From: Pseudomonas viciae
GTDB lineage: Bacteria > Pseudomonadota > Gammaproteobacteria > Pseudomonadales > Pseudomonadaceae
DNA: 64,000 nucleotides
Assembly (NCBI RefSeq): GCF_004786035.1
Contig: NZ_CP035088.1
Coordinates: forward strand, 3,012,001-3,076,000
Direction: 5' to 3'
Below the pieces are notes generated by a model, which was not told where the DNA came from, ran no database searches, and saw only the letters and a list, made by a program, of their open reading frames with translations. Shown piece by piece: positions 44,092 through 53,362 of the stretch. The position numbers and the translations under genes are program-made. Numbering within the stretch: the first letter of the stretch is position 1; every line of letters starts with the position of its first letter.

Positions 44092-45009
44092 TTAAAGCCC
44101 CACATCCGGCAACACCGGCCGATTGGCCAAGGCCTTGGCCATGATCTGTTCCACATACACCCGATCCTCTTCCGGCAAGGCCAGGCGCGGTGGGCGGGTG
44201 AGGGCGCTGCCACGGCCAGCGATGGCTTCGCACAGCTTGATGCATTGCACCAGATCGGCGCGGGCGTCCAGGTGCAGGATCGGCATCAGCCATTCGTAGA
44301 TCGGCATTGCCTCGGCAAAGCGCCCGGCGCGAGCCAGGCGGAAAATGGTCTCGCCTTCTTGCGGGAACACGTTGGACATACCCGAGACCCAGCCTTCGGC
44401 ACCCACGGCGAGACTTTCCAGCACCACATCATCCAGGCCTGCGAACAACACAAAACGGTCACCGACTTCATTGCGCACGTCGATGAAACGCCGGGTGTCG
44501 CCGGAGGAGTCCTTGAAACACACCACGTTGTCGCAATCGGCCAGGGAAATCAGAATGTCCGGCGTCACGTCGTTCTTGTAGATCGGCGGGTTGTTGTAGA
44601 CCATCAACGGCACGTCGGCATGCCGAGCGACGTAGCGGAAATGCTCGGCGGTCTCGAACGGCTTGGAGCCGTAGACCAGCGCCGGCATCAGCATGACCCC
44701 GTCGACCCCGACCTTGCGCACTGCGTTGGCAACCTTGGCCGCTTGCACACTGGTGAACTCGGCCACGCCGCAAATCACCGGCACCCGGCCCCGGGAAGCG
44801 TCCACCGCGACTTCGGTCACGGCGATTTTTTCCTCGGCGCTCAGGGAGGTGTTTTCCCCCACCGACCCGCAGACCACCAGGCCGGAAACGCCATCACGAA
44901 TGACGTTGGAAATCACTTGGTGGGTTTTTTCCAGGTTGATGGAAAAGTCATCGTTGAATTGGGTGGTGACGGCAGGGAAGACGCCGCTCCAGTTGATGCG
45001 TTTGCTCAT
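44092..45009 (-). CDS. lhpC: Dihydrodipicolinate-synthase-family enzyme, probable 1-pyrroline-4-hydroxy-2-carboxylate deaminase
   Basis: A 305-residue class I aldolase-fold lyase. GSVGENTSLSAEEK, the catalytic Tyr in VPLMVYNNPPIY and the Schiff-base Lys in NVVCFKDSSGDTRR are present. In hydroxyproline degradation, LhpC converts 1-pyrroline-4-hydroxy-2-carboxylate, the product of D-hydroxyproline dehydrogenase, to 2-oxoglutarate semialdehyde. Those dehydrogenase and epimerase genes lie about 7-10 kb upstream on the same strand. The start MSKRINWSGVFPAVTTQF has GGAGACAACC before it. Confidence 0.82.
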   Translation of the reverse strand: MSKRINWSGVFPAVTTQFNDDFSINLEKTHQVISNVIRDGVSGLVVCGSVGENTSLSAEEKIAVTEVAVDASRGRVPVICGVAEFTSVQAAKVANAVRKVGVDGVMLMPALVYGSKPFETAEHFRYVARHADVPLMVYNNPPIYKNDVTPDILISLADCDNVVCFKDSSGDTRRFIDVRNEVGDRFVLFAGLDDVVLESLAVGAEGWVSGMSNVFPQEGETIFRLARAGRFAEAMPIYEWLMPILHLDARADLVQCIKLCEAIAGRGSALTRPPRLALPEEDRVYVEQIMAKALANRPVLPDVGL

Positions 45010-45045
45010 GGGTTGTCTCCGGTTAGGGTATGTGGCGAGGGGATT

Positions 45046-45133
45046 TGTGGGAGCAGAGCTTGCTCGCGAAACAGGCGCCCCGGTTCCACCGAAGACCGCG
45101 TTATCTTCATCGCGGGCAAGCCTTGCTCCCACA
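45046..45133. repeat. REPIN between lhpC-like and proline-racemase-fold genes
   Basis: TGTGGGAGCAGAGCTTGCTCGCGAA on the left and CGCGGGCAAGCCTTGCTCCCACA on the right form a less perfect inverted pair. It is one of two REPINs flanking the racemase-fold gene. Confidence 0.8.
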
Positions 45134-45154
45134 GGGGGTGTGCAAATATGGAAA

Positions 45155-46183
45155 TCATGCGCCAGGCCAGGTATCCGACAGTCGATACCCCTGCGGCCAC
45201 GGGTCGGCCGGGTCGAGCAGCAGTTGATGAGTGCCGGTGATCCACGCCCGTCCGGCGATGCACGGATAAATCGCCGGGCGCCCGGCCACATCGGTCAGGG
45301 AGTCGATACGGCAGTGGAATTCGGAGCCGATGATCGAGCGGCCGATGAACCGTTCGCCAACCTGCATCAAGCCCTTGGCATGCAGCACGGCCATGCGCGC
45401 CGAGCAACCGGTGCCGGTCGGCGAGCGGTCGATCTTGCCCGGTTGGATCACCACCGCGTTGGCGCCGGTGGCAATGCCGTTCTCCTGGACGATGGGCGCG
45501 GCGATCTGGCAGAACGAGATGTGCGACCAGTCGGGGTTCAGTGGATGCACGAAGCCCAATTGTTCGTTGGCGGCCCGGGTGATCTTCAGCCCGACGGCCA
45601 CCAGCTCGGCGGCCTCAAAGGGGCGGATGGTAAAGCCCAGACGCTGGGCGTCGACGATGACAAAGCTGTCACCGCCATACGCCGTGTCCACCTGCAACGA
45701 GCCCAGGCCCTCGACTTCGATCCAGGCATCTAGACGGTCGGCGAAGGAGGGCACGTTCTTGATCTCCACCCGCTGCACCTTGCCGTCGCGGCAGTCGGCC
45801 ACGGCTTCGATCAGGCCACCCGGTGCCTCCAGCACCAGGTGGGTCTGGGGTTCGGTCATGGGCAGGATGCCGCTGTCCAGCAGCACAGTGGCGACGCACA
45901 ACGAGTTGGAGCCGGACATTGGCGGGGTGTCGGCCGGTTCCATGATGATCCAGGCCATGTGCGCCCGCGGGTCCTTGGCCGGCACCAGCAGGTTGACGTG
46001 GCGGAATACGCCGCCCCGGGGCTCGTTGAGGACGAAGTTGCGCAGGGTCTGGTCCTGGGCGATCCAGCGCGACTGCTCCCACACGGTGGCGCCGGGCGGT
46101 GGGGCGACGCCGCCGACGATCACGTCGCCGACTTCGCCTTCGGCGTGGCAGCTGACTACATGGATGATTTTCGATGAGCGCAT
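45155..46183 (-). CDS. Proline-racemase-fold enzyme, probable trans-3-hydroxy-L-proline dehydratase type
   Basis: A 342-residue member of the proline racemase superfamily. Where racemases and epimerases have two catalytic cysteines (MCGHGT and SPCGTGTSA), this protein has MSGSNS (Ser90) and SPTGTGCSA (Thr256). Replacement of the second Cys by Thr is known in trans-3-hydroxyproline dehydratases; the Ser at the first site is less usual. It cannot be a classical two-base racemase. Beside aconitase X and an amino-acid ABC transporter, 3-hydroxyproline use is the likely role. AAGGATTTG precedes the ATG. Confidence 0.75.
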   Translation of the reverse strand: MRSSKIIHVVSCHAEGEVGDVIVGGVAPPPGATVWEQSRWIAQDQTLRNFVLNEPRGGVFRHVNLLVPAKDPRAHMAWIIMEPADTPPMSGSNSLCVATVLLDSGILPMTEPQTHLVLEAPGGLIEAVADCRDGKVQRVEIKNVPSFADRLDAWIEVEGLGSLQVDTAYGGDSFVIVDAQRLGFTIRPFEAAELVAVGLKITRAANEQLGFVHPLNPDWSHISFCQIAAPIVQENGIATGANAVVIQPGKIDRSPTGTGCSARMAVLHAKGLMQVGERFIGRSIIGSEFHCRIDSLTDVAGRPAIYPCIAGRAWITGTHQLLLDPADPWPQGYRLSDTWPGA

Positions 46184-46216
46184 GAGTCAAATCCTTGTGT
46201 TGTCTGTTCGGGCCTC

Positions 46217-46292
46217 ATCGCGGGCAAGCCTTGCTCCCACAAAAGGTTCTGTGGTGTACACGAAACAGTGTGGGAGCGAGCTTGCTCGCGAT
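46217..46292. repeat. REPIN, inverted order, between ABC ATPase and racemase-fold gene
   Basis: ATCGCGGGCAAGCCTTGCTCCCACA (46217-46241) is followed by TGTGGGAGCGAGCTTGCTCGCGAT (46269-46292). The arms are arranged inside-out compared with the other REPINs, with ATCGCG ends outermost. Confidence 0.8.
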
Positions 46293-46303
46293 GGGGCCAT
46301 CCG

Positions 46304-47026
46304 TTATTTCACCGACTTGAGAAACGCCGCCGTCTCCGGCTGCAGGGGGTTGCCAATCACCTGTTCCGGCCGTCCTATCTCATGGACCCGCCCGTTGCAA
46401 AAGAACGCCACGCGGTCGGACACGTCCCGGGCGAAGCGGATCTCGTGGGTCACCAGCACCATGGTCATGCCGTCTTCGGCGAGCATGCGCATGGTGTCCA
46501 GCACTTCGCCCACCAGTTGTGGGTCGAGGGCCGAGGTGGCTTCGTCGAAGAGCATGTAGTCCGGCGACATCGCCAAGGCCCGGGCAATCGCCATGCGTTG
46601 TTGCTGACCACCGGAAAGCTTGCCGGGGAAAGCCTTGAGCTTGTCCCCCAGGCCGACGTGCTGGAGCTGTTGCACCGCCAGTGCCTCGGCCTCCTGCTGG
46701 CTTTTACCCAGCACCTTGCGCGGTGCCAGCATCACGTTTTCCAGCACGGTCAGGTGCGGAAAGGCGTTCCATTGCTGGAACACGATGCCGATCTTCTGCC
46801 GCAGGCGATTGAGGTCGGTGGCGCGATCGTGGACCTCGACGCCATCCACGCGGATGCTGCCTTTCTGGATCGGCTCCAGGCCGTTGATGCACATCAGCAG
46901 GGTCGATTTGCCGGAGCCGGAGCCGCCGATGATCGATACCACTTCACCCTTGTCCACGGTCAGGCTCACGCCCTTGACCACTTCCAGGTCACCGAAGGAT
47001 TTGTGCACGTTTTCGATCTCAATCAT
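46304..47026 (-). CDS. Polar amino-acid ABC transporter ATP-binding protein
   Basis: A 240-residue ATPase of the HisP/GlnQ class: Walker A IIGGSGSGKST, Q-loop QQWNAFPH, signature KLSGGQQQRMA, Walker B YMLFDEATSALD and switch His in VLVTHEIRFARDV. It overlaps the upstream permease by eight bases. With two permeases and a binding protein it completes an importer, probably for hydroxyproline or a related imino acid by context. Confidence 0.93.
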   Translation of the reverse strand: MIEIENVHKSFGDLEVVKGVSLTVDKGEVVSIIGGSGSGKSTLLMCINGLEPIQKGSIRVDGVEVHDRATDLNRLRQKIGIVFQQWNAFPHLTVLENVMLAPRKVLGKSQQEAEALAVQQLQHVGLGDKLKAFPGKLSGGQQQRMAIARALAMSPDYMLFDEATSALDPQLVGEVLDTMRMLAEDGMTMVLVTHEIRFARDVSDRVAFFCNGRVHEIGRPEQVIGNPLQPETAAFLKSVK

Positions 47027-47669
47027 TTTCCTGCCACCTTCTTTCCAGACGTGCGCCGAGGCGGGCGACCACCAGGCTCATGACGTAGTAAATGAGGCCC
47101 GCGATGCACAGCACCAACAGGGGTTCCTGAATGCGCGTGACAATGGTTTGCGAAGCACGGAGCAATTCGACGATGCCGATCCACATCACCAGCGCGGTGT
47201 CTTTCATCACGCCGAGCACCAGGTTCAGCCAGCCGGGAAAGGCTACCCGCGTGGCAATCGGCAGGACGATGAAACGCAAGTCCTGCAAATAACTCAGGCC
47301 CAGGGAGCGGCTGGCCCGGCGGGTGCTCAGCGGCACCGCCAGCACGCCACCGCGGACGATTTCGGTGAAGTACGCAGCGGCATAGACCCCGAGCACGATG
47401 CAGCCAACCGCGAAGGCGCTGAGGTTCAGGCCGACGATGCTCTTGAGGGAGTTGAACAGCACAAACTGGATCAACAGCGGCACGCTGCGAAACACGTCCA
47501 GCACCCAGGCCAACGGCAGGCTGGCCCGAGGCAACAGTGCTCGCAACAGGCCGAACAGCAGGCCGGCCAGGGTGCCCAGCAGGATCGACCAAACGGTCAA
47601 TTGCAGCGTGACCCAGGCTCCCTCAAGCAAGTACAACAGGTCGTTAACAGTGAGGCTCGTAGAAAACAT
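47019..47669 (-). CDS. Polar amino-acid ABC transporter permease
   Basis: A 216-residue HisM-type permease with five helices. The conserved EAA-like loop is GGVLAVPLSTRRASRSLGLSYLQDLRFIVLP. It follows the other permease by nine bases and overlaps the ATPase gene. It forms the membrane channel as a heterodimer with its neighbour. Confidence 0.92.
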   Translation of the reverse strand: MFSTSLTVNDLLYLLEGAWVTLQLTVWSILLGTLAGLLFGLLRALLPRASLPLAWVLDVFRSVPLLIQFVLFNSLKSIVGLNLSAFAVGCIVLGVYAAAYFTEIVRGGVLAVPLSTRRASRSLGLSYLQDLRFIVLPIATRVAFPGWLNLVLGVMKDTALVMWIGIVELLRASQTIVTRIQEPLLVLCIAGLIYYVMSLVVARLGARLERRWQEND

Positions 47670-47678
47670 GACCAGTCC

Positions 47679-48344
47679 TCAATAGCGGAACAATCGCCAA
47701 GACAACAGTCGGGCGAGCCCAACGATCAGCTTGGCGATCAGGTAATACAGCAGCGCCGCGAGGGCGAAGTATTCGAAGGTGCGGAAGGTCTTGACGTTGT
47801 ATTCCTGGGTGACGCCGGTGAGGTCGTTGTTCAGGCCGACGACCACACCCAACGACGTCATCAACACCGCCCAGACCATCTGGTTGGTCAACGGATAAAA
47901 GACGATGCGCAGCAGTTGCGGGACGATGATCATCCGGTAGGCCTGGAAGGCGCTCATGCCCAGGGAACGGGCGGCACGCATCTGCGTAGGCGGCACGGCC
48001 TTGAGGCCGCCGCGAAAGTTTTCCGCCAGGTAACCGGCATTGTTGAAGGTGATCCCGGCCAGCAAGGCCAGCCAGGAACTGACGTGCAGGCCGAGGGATC
48101 CGAGCCCGAAGTAGAGGATGTAAATCTGGAACAGCGAGGGCGTGTTGCGGGCGATGGACACCCAGCCATTGCCCACCCCGCGCAGCAAGGGCTGCCGCGC
48201 CTGGCGCATCACCGTCAGCACCAGGGCGATCAGCACGCCGAAAATCATCGACAGCGCTGCGGTTTCGAACGTCACCCACGCCCCAGCGAGCATGTCGGGC
48301 AGGGCGCGTAAAGCCGGGCGCCATTGGAAGCTGTAGTCAAACAT
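47679..48344 (-). CDS. Polar amino-acid ABC transporter permease
   Basis: A 221-residue permease of the HisM/ArtQ type with helices from about residue 20. The cytoplasmic loop is FRGGLKAVPPTQMRAARSLGMSAFQAYRMIIVP. The start MFDYSFQWRPALRALPDML overlaps the aconitase X gene by eight bases, showing translational linkage of the transporter and the enzyme. Confidence 0.92.
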   Translation of the reverse strand: MFDYSFQWRPALRALPDMLAGAWVTFETAALSMIFGVLIALVLTVMRQARQPLLRGVGNGWVSIARNTPSLFQIYILYFGLGSLGLHVSSWLALLAGITFNNAGYLAENFRGGLKAVPPTQMRAARSLGMSAFQAYRMIIVPQLLRIVFYPLTNQMVWAVLMTSLGVVVGLNNDLTGVTQEYNVKTFRTFEYFALAALLYYLIAKLIVGLARLLSWRLFRY

Positions 48345-50112
48345 GGGTCGGGCTCCCCGTGCGGGTGGTGGGTTGCAGCCACCTTGGCGGCTGGCCACTG
48401 GTCGAGGCGCTGCACGCGGCGTCGACGCAATCGGCGAGGGCGGCAAAGTGCACGCCGCGACCGACCAGGCCCGGTGCGTAGTGGGCGTATTTGCCAGAGT
48501 TGGTCATCAGCGTGGTGGCGTGGGGCGGGATCACCGGTTCGCCCAACATGCACCAGCAGGTGTCGGTCACCAGTACCGCGCCGAAGGCCTCGATGGCCGC
48601 CAGGTAGCCGGCTTTGCGGGCCTGCTCCAGCACAGCCCGACCGCAGGTGATCGCCAACACCACGTACGGATGCTTGAGCCGACCCGCGCACAAGGTCGCG
48701 AGGACGGCGAATTCGCTGAGGGAGAAATGCGGGTTACCCAGCGAGACCACGTCCACCCAATTGTCCCGAGCGCTGTTGAGCTCGCGCCAACTGGCAAGCA
48801 GGCCCGCGACGCAGACGGTTTCCAGTGGCAACGTGACCTCGCTCTCCAGCACAGCGGCAAGGTCGAGGGCTTCCGGCGTCACCCCGGCGATGTGGAACAA
48901 CGGCGCGGCGCTGGTGGTGGCGAACGCGGCGCCGAAGGCCTTGAGGTCGTCCAGGGTTGGCGCGGCGTGTTCCAGGCCGCGTATCAGCGGGATGCGCCGG
49001 CCCGCCAAAGCGCCGATGTGATAGCCCAACAGCGGATAGAAACTGTCGTCCACGTTGCCCAGCGCCGGCACGTCGACGATCAGCCCGGCCTTGCGCTGGT
49101 CGTCGAGATGACAGCCAGTCAACGGCGCCCGCCCGCACAGGGCAATGCATATATCGAGGAAGTCCGGGTACTTCTGCGTGCGCGCCCCCAGCACACTGTT
49201 GGCATAAACCACCGCGTTGGATTCGGCCCAGACGATTTGCTCGCCGGCCTTGGGCGCGGTGTCCAGCAGGTAGGGCGCGCAGGTGAAACTCAGCTGGGCG
49301 CCCATCGCCATGTAGGCATCGCCCAGGGCACTGGCCGGCTCGCCCAAGGCCGGATCGACGCCCAACTCCCGCCAGCGGCGCTGGTCCACGGAAATGGAAT
49401 TGAGGGTGGTGGGCACGCGGACCTTCGCGCCCCACTGCACCAGTTGTTCGGCAAAACGCAGGCTGGCCGGGCCGGTGTAGATGCAGCCGTCAATGTGGGC
49501 CTGGGTCACGTTTAGCAGTTGCGTGGCACCCTGGATCTCGGCCATGCGCAGCACGATTTGCATCGCCACTTGGGCTGCCTTGCCGTGGGTGCCGTCGAGC
49601 AACACCCGGTCCTGTTCGGTCAGGTCCAGGGTCGAGGGAGTGGGCGGCTGGCAGGCGTCCGAACCCTGCCAGCCGTCGTTGGGACGGCGGCCAGACAGCG
49701 TCAGGACGTCCTCCTCGAGGCGGACAAAGCCCTGGCCGCGCAACCCATTGAAGGCCTCGTACCCCACGCACACCACCGGCAAGGAACGCTGGAAAATCAC
49801 CTGCGCCACCAGCACGCCCAGGGTCAGGATTTCATCGGCTTCGGCCAGCACCAGGGCCGCAGGTGCATGGCCGTTGCTGATCAGTTCCATCAGTACGCTG
49901 CTGCCGGTGCAGGAGCCGCGTCCGCTGGGAATCGCCAGCACCCGTCCGGCCAGGCGTTCACCGCTCAGCGGGTGATGCCGGTCAATGACTTCGCCACTGG
50001 CCGGATCGACCCCGCCCCAGAAACTCAAGCCGACATCGGCGAACAGCAGGGCGCCCTGGGCGGCGCCCCCGACCAGGCTGCGACCTTTCACACGGACAGG
50101 CGTGCTTGGCAT
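48337..50112 (-). CDS. Single-chain aconitase X, probable cis-3-hydroxy-L-proline dehydratase
   Basis: A 591-residue AcnX type I enzyme: an N-terminal swivel domain (DUF126, about 1-140) with the mobile serine loop IPSGRGSCTGSSVL near residue 67, fused to the aconitase X catalytic domain (about 165-590). CLCGRAPLTGC-like ICIALCGRAPLTGCHLDDQRK and VTDTCWCMLGE hold cysteines suited to an iron-sulfur site. AcnX enzymes were shown to dehydrate cis-3-hydroxy-L-proline to 1-pyrroline-2-carboxylate. The reductase for that product is not in the window. It lies 10 bases after the binding-protein gene. Confidence 0.87.
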   Translation of the reverse strand: MPSTPVRVKGRSLVGGAAQGALLFADVGLSFWGGVDPASGEVIDRHHPLSGERLAGRVLAIPSGRGSCTGSSVLMELISNGHAPAALVLAEADEILTLGVLVAQVIFQRSLPVVCVGYEAFNGLRGQGFVRLEEDVLTLSGRRPNDGWQGSDACQPPTPSTLDLTEQDRVLLDGTHGKAAQVAMQIVLRMAEIQGATQLLNVTQAHIDGCIYTGPASLRFAEQLVQWGAKVRVPTTLNSISVDQRRWRELGVDPALGEPASALGDAYMAMGAQLSFTCAPYLLDTAPKAGEQIVWAESNAVVYANSVLGARTQKYPDFLDICIALCGRAPLTGCHLDDQRKAGLIVDVPALGNVDDSFYPLLGYHIGALAGRRIPLIRGLEHAAPTLDDLKAFGAAFATTSAAPLFHIAGVTPEALDLAAVLESEVTLPLETVCVAGLLASWRELNSARDNWVDVVSLGNPHFSLSEFAVLATLCAGRLKHPYVVLAITCGRAVLEQARKAGYLAAIEAFGAVLVTDTCWCMLGEPVIPPHATTLMTNSGKYAHYAPGLVGRGVHFAALADCVDAACSASTSGQPPRWLQPTTRTGSPTHV

Positions 50113-50122
50113 GCGCCGATCC

Positions 50123-50941
50123 TCAATAGTAGACCTGGGGAACAGTCAGGTTGGCCGGCGGGATGTCGGTGCCGACCCATTTGACGAACAGCTCCTTGTA
50201 CCGCCCAGTGCGCACTTGCTGGTTGACGAACAGGTTGAGGTAGTTGAGCAGGCCGTACTCGCTGCGCTTGGCACCCAGGGACACGTAGTCGATGACATAG
50301 GGCGCATCACCGGCGATTTTCAGGCCTTTGTACTTGCCCGACTTGATGGTCGCGGCTGCCACGGTGTTGGTGACCACGGTCGCGTCGATGTGCCCTTGGG
50401 CGACCGCCAGCAGGGTGTCGTTCTGCGACTGGTAGGCGCGGAAACTGCCGCTGCCCCAGCTCTTCTGGTCTTTCTCCAGGGCGATGGCTTCGTAGGTGCT
50501 GCTGGTGTTTCCGAGTTTCTTGTCCTTGAGGTCGGCGTAGCTGTTTATGCCGGTGTCGTCGCGGGTCAGCACGACCATTTGGAAGGCGAAGTAGGGCACG
50601 GTCAGGCCTACTGTCTTGGCTCGCTCCAAGGTGTCGGAGGTGGAGGCGACGATGACATCGGCGCGGCCGGACAGCAGCGCGGGGATTCGGTCAGAGAAAG
50701 GGGTTTCCACCACTTCGGCGTCCACACCGAGGACCTTCGCCAGATCGTTGCAGTAGTCCACGTCGAATCCCGCCGGTTTGTTACTTCCATCGCGGAAGCC
50801 CATGGGTGGGAAGTCCAGGGTCACGGCGCAACGCAGTTTGCCGGAACCGATGATGTCATCGAGTTTGTCGGCGTGGGCGGGGGTAATGAAAAGCGGGGTG
50901 AGGACAACGCTGAGGGCTACGGCCAATGCAGGGTTTTTCAT
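50123..50941 (-). CDS. Amino-acid ABC transporter periplasmic binding protein
   Basis: A 272-residue family 3 binding protein with signal peptide ending ITPAHADK. Typical blocks are GKLRCAVTLDFPPMGFRDGSNKPAGFDVDYCNDLAK and LLSGRADVIVASTSDTLERAK. It is first in the operon with aconitase X and the three transporter genes, so an imino or hydroxy-amino acid is the probable ligand. The promoter region contains a GTATAC-centred palindrome. Confidence 0.9.
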   Translation of the reverse strand: MKNPALAVALSVVLTPLFITPAHADKLDDIIGSGKLRCAVTLDFPPMGFRDGSNKPAGFDVDYCNDLAKVLGVDAEVVETPFSDRIPALLSGRADVIVASTSDTLERAKTVGLTVPYFAFQMVVLTRDDTGINSYADLKDKKLGNTSSTYEAIALEKDQKSWGSGSFRAYQSQNDTLLAVAQGHIDATVVTNTVAAATIKSGKYKGLKIAGDAPYVIDYVSLGAKRSEYGLLNYLNLFVNQQVRTGRYKELFVKWVGTDIPPANLTVPQVYY

Positions 50942-50971
50942 AAATGCCTCGCTGTCGAATAAATGCGGTGA

Positions 50972-51003
50972 AATATCGTATTGAGGATTTCGTATACGAT
51001 ATT
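50972..51003. promoter_or_regulatory. Overlapping palindromes at the aconitase X/transporter promoter
   Basis: AATATCGTAT (50972-50981) pairs with ATACGATATT (50994-51003) over a 12-base centre. The right half is also a short palindrome of its own, TCGTATACGA (50990-50999). GTATAC cores are common in GntR/FCD operators, and one also occurs before the GntR gene of this region. It lies 31-62 bp upstream of the binding-protein gene. Confidence 0.6.
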
Positions 51004-51167
51004 AGATAAGCAATCGGCGTGCCTGTTTGCTGTTTTCTCATGGGAACGTTGCTGCAGGACTGAGATAGAGGCGTCCCTGCAAAACGGTAACGTTCAGGGC
51101 CGCGGGAAACGTTGGCTCAGGGTGTTACAGATGGGAGCAGCCGCGGGGCTCGACGCCCCTTTAGGGA

Positions 51168-51917
51168 TCAGCGTTGATTCTCACGATACTGGCTGGGTGA
51201 CAGACTGGTCAGGGCCCGAAACTGGCGACTGAAGGCACTGTGGTCGGTGTAACCACAGCGCAAGGCGATTTCGGTGATCGGCAGGTCCTGGTCCAGTAAC
51301 AGCCGGGAGGCCTCCTCCAAGCGTGCCTTGTGAATCATCTGCCGGGGCGTGAGCTGGAAAATGCGCTTGCAGTGCCGCTCCAACTGCGCCACCGACAACC
51401 CGGCGATGGCCGTCAGTTCGGCCAGGCTGATGGGGCGGGCGAAGTGGCTTTTGATATGAGCATCCACCGCCGCCAGTTTCTGGAAGGCTGGGTGGCCCGA
51501 CTGGGGCAATTGCAGGTCACGGGAAATGCCAGCGAGGCCGACGATCTGACCATTGGGGTCGTGTAGGGCCAGTTTGTGGGTCAGGCACCACACGGGTTGA
51601 TTGCCGTAATACAGATGCAGCTCTAGCTGGTCGGCCAACTCCCGGCCGCTGGCCAGCACCCGGCGATCCTGTTCGGTGTACAACGGGCCGAAGCGTTCGG
51701 GGAACACCTGTTCGGCGGTGAGGCCGAGCAGGTCGGCGCAGTGCTTGAAGCCGCAGCGCCGGGCCAGGGTCTGATTGACGAAGGCGTAGCGGGCTTGCTT
51801 GTCCTTGATGAAAAACACCACGTCCGACAGGGTGTCCAGCAGCGGCGCGATGGGTTGCAGGCTGCGCAGCAGGGTGTCGAGGTCGCAGGGTGCGAAAGAG
51901 GTGAGCGTGGGGTACAT
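51168..51917 (-). CDS. PAS-domain AraC-family regulator (candidate hydroxyproline regulator)
   Basis: A 249-residue protein: an N-terminal PAS domain (LLDTLSDVVFFIKDKQARYAFVNQTLARRCGF, about 25-120) and a C-terminal AraC double helix-turn-helix (ISLAELTAIAGLSVAQLERHCKRIF and LPITEIALRCGYTDHSAFSRQFRAL). It lies between the dehydrogenase operon and the transporter operon, same strand, and probably activates one or both. An in-frame ATG 11 codons upstream (51950) is an alternative start; neither has a strong ribosome binding site. Confidence 0.85.
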   Translation of the reverse strand: MYPTLTSFAPCDLDTLLRSLQPIAPLLDTLSDVVFFIKDKQARYAFVNQTLARRCGFKHCADLLGLTAEQVFPERFGPLYTEQDRRVLASGRELADQLELHLYYGNQPVWCLTHKLALHDPNGQIVGLAGISRDLQLPQSGHPAFQKLAAVDAHIKSHFARPISLAELTAIAGLSVAQLERHCKRIFQLTPRQMIHKARLEEASRLLLDQDLPITEIALRCGYTDHSAFSRQFRALTSLSPSQYRENQR

Positions 51918-51997
51918 GGCGCCAGGTTTCTGAGGGGACGCACAGATCATAGGGGCAAAGTCATCGAGGCAGGAAGTCCAGGCCCGACGTGGTCCAC

Positions 51998-52087
51998 TGT
52001 GGGAGCGGGCTTGCTTGCGAAAGCGGTGGGTCAGCTTGCATCGATGCTGGATGTGCCGACGCATTCGCGAGCAAGCCCGCTCCTACA
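51998..52087. repeat. REPIN between the dehydrogenase operon and the AraC gene
   Basis: TGTGGGAGCGGGCTTGCTTGCGAA pairs with TTCGCGAGCAAGCCCGCTCCTACA. The right copy has a T within the usual CTCCCACA end. The element probably marks the 3' end of the operon upstream. Confidence 0.85.
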
Positions 52088-52105
52088 GAAGGATCTGGCG
52101 TGAGC

Positions 52106-53362
52106 TCAAGAGGGTGGGGTTTGTTCCAGATGCAGCAAGGTATCGATTCGCGCCGGGCTGAACGGCGGGCGCGGGGTGGGAGGTGTCCAGCCGAACAGAT
52201 GTTCCAGCGCGGCGCCGCACACCCGGCCCTGGCACGCGCCCATGCCGCAACGGCTCGCCAACTTCGCTTCGCGCCAGTTTTCCTGGCCGGCCAGTTCGCC
52301 ATACGGCACGTCTTCGCAGCGACAGACCAGGGTGTCGGCGCGGGCCAGGGTCTTGAGTCGGGCGTCGAGGGCAAACGCCTTGTTCAATGCCCGGGCGAAA
52401 CCCTGCCAGCGTGCGCGGCGGGGCCACAGGCGCTGGGCCGCCGCAGTATTGCCGATGGCGGCGTGGCCGGCGATGGCACCTTCCACCAGGGCCAGTTCGC
52501 TGCCGCCAAAACCGCTGCATTCACCGGCGGCGTAATGTCCGACGCGGGTGGTGGCTTGCCAGGCGTCAACGGCCAGCGCCTGGCCTGCCAGTGCGCAGCC
52601 CAGAGCCTGACCGAGTTGGGTGTTGGCAATGAGTCCGAAGCCACAGGCCAGTCGGTCGCAGGCCAGTTCAATCGTCTTGCCCTGTTGCAGCAGGCGCACG
52701 CCTTCGAGCCGCTCCCGACCCAAAGCCTCCAACACGTAAGAGCCAGTGCGGTAGTGGTGGTCGAACAAACTGATCGATTGGAAGAGCTTGCCCGGCCAGC
52801 GTGGCAACTGCGCGGCGAAACCGGCCACGGCGGCGCGGCTGGCCTGCTCGGCGATCCGCAGCACCTGCGCACCCTGATGTTTCGCCGTGGCGGCGCTGGC
52901 CAGCAGCAGAGGTCCGCTGCCGGCGATCACCAGCCGTTCGCCACACACCGGCAGGCCGCCCTTGATCAAGGCTTGCAAGCCGCCAGCACCGGTCACACCG
53001 GGCAGTGTCCAGCCAGGGAAGGGCAGCAGCAATTCCCGGGCGCCGGTGCAGAGGATCAAGCGTTCGTAAGTGATCTGCCAGCCGCGCTCGGCATCTTCCA
53101 CCAACAGGGTTTTATCGGCGGCGCAGGCGATCACCCGGGTGCCGGTGTGGCAGCGGACGTTAGCGCAGGCATGCAACTGCTCTCGCAGGCGTCGTGCCTC
53201 GGTGGGCAGGTTGGCCTGGGGGCCGTCGCGCCAGATCTGCCCGCCCGGCAGCGGATTGTCGTCCAGCAGCACAATGTGCGCGCCGCTGCTTGCTGCCGCC
53301 AGGGCGGCCGCCATGCCGGCGGGGCCGGCGCCGATGATCAGCAGGTCGGTGGTTTCGTTCAT
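52106..53362 (-). CDS. D-hydroxyproline dehydrogenase subunit, FAD/NAD(P)-binding with BFD-like Fe-S domain (HcnB-like)
   Basis: A 418-residue flavoprotein. The N-terminal dinucleotide motif is LLIIGAGPAGMAAALAAASSG; a second Rossmann motif is LVIAGSGPLLLASA. The C-terminus has a BFD-type iron-sulfur segment, LVCRCEDVPYGEL ... ASRCGMGACQGRVCG. With the small ferredoxin-like subunit and a DAO-type subunit it forms an HcnABC-like complex, known in pseudomonads for D-hydroxyproline oxidation. ATGA overlap with the preceding small-subunit gene. Confidence 0.85.
   Translation of the reverse strand: MNETTDLLIIGAGPAGMAAALAAASSGAHIVLLDDNPLPGGQIWRDGPQANLPTEARRLREQLHACANVRCHTGTRVIACAADKTLLVEDAERGWQITYERLILCTGARELLLPFPGWTLPGVTGAGGLQALIKGGLPVCGERLVIAGSGPLLLASAATAKHQGAQVLRIAEQASRAAVAGFAAQLPRWPGKLFQSISLFDHHYRTGSYVLEALGRERLEGVRLLQQGKTIELACDRLACGFGLIANTQLGQALGCALAGQALAVDAWQATTRVGHYAAGECSGFGGSELALVEGAIAGHAAIGNTAAAQRLWPRRARWQGFARALNKAFALDARLKTLARADTLVCRCEDVPYGELAGQENWREAKLASRCGMGACQGRVCGAALEHLFGWTPPTPRPPFSPARIDTLLHLEQTPPS

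Noticed and set aside
43966..46292. Repeated similar units at short intervals, resembling a CRISPR array
   Set aside because: The units are inverted pairs of REP sequences in gaps between genes, with genes rather than 30-40-base spacers between them.
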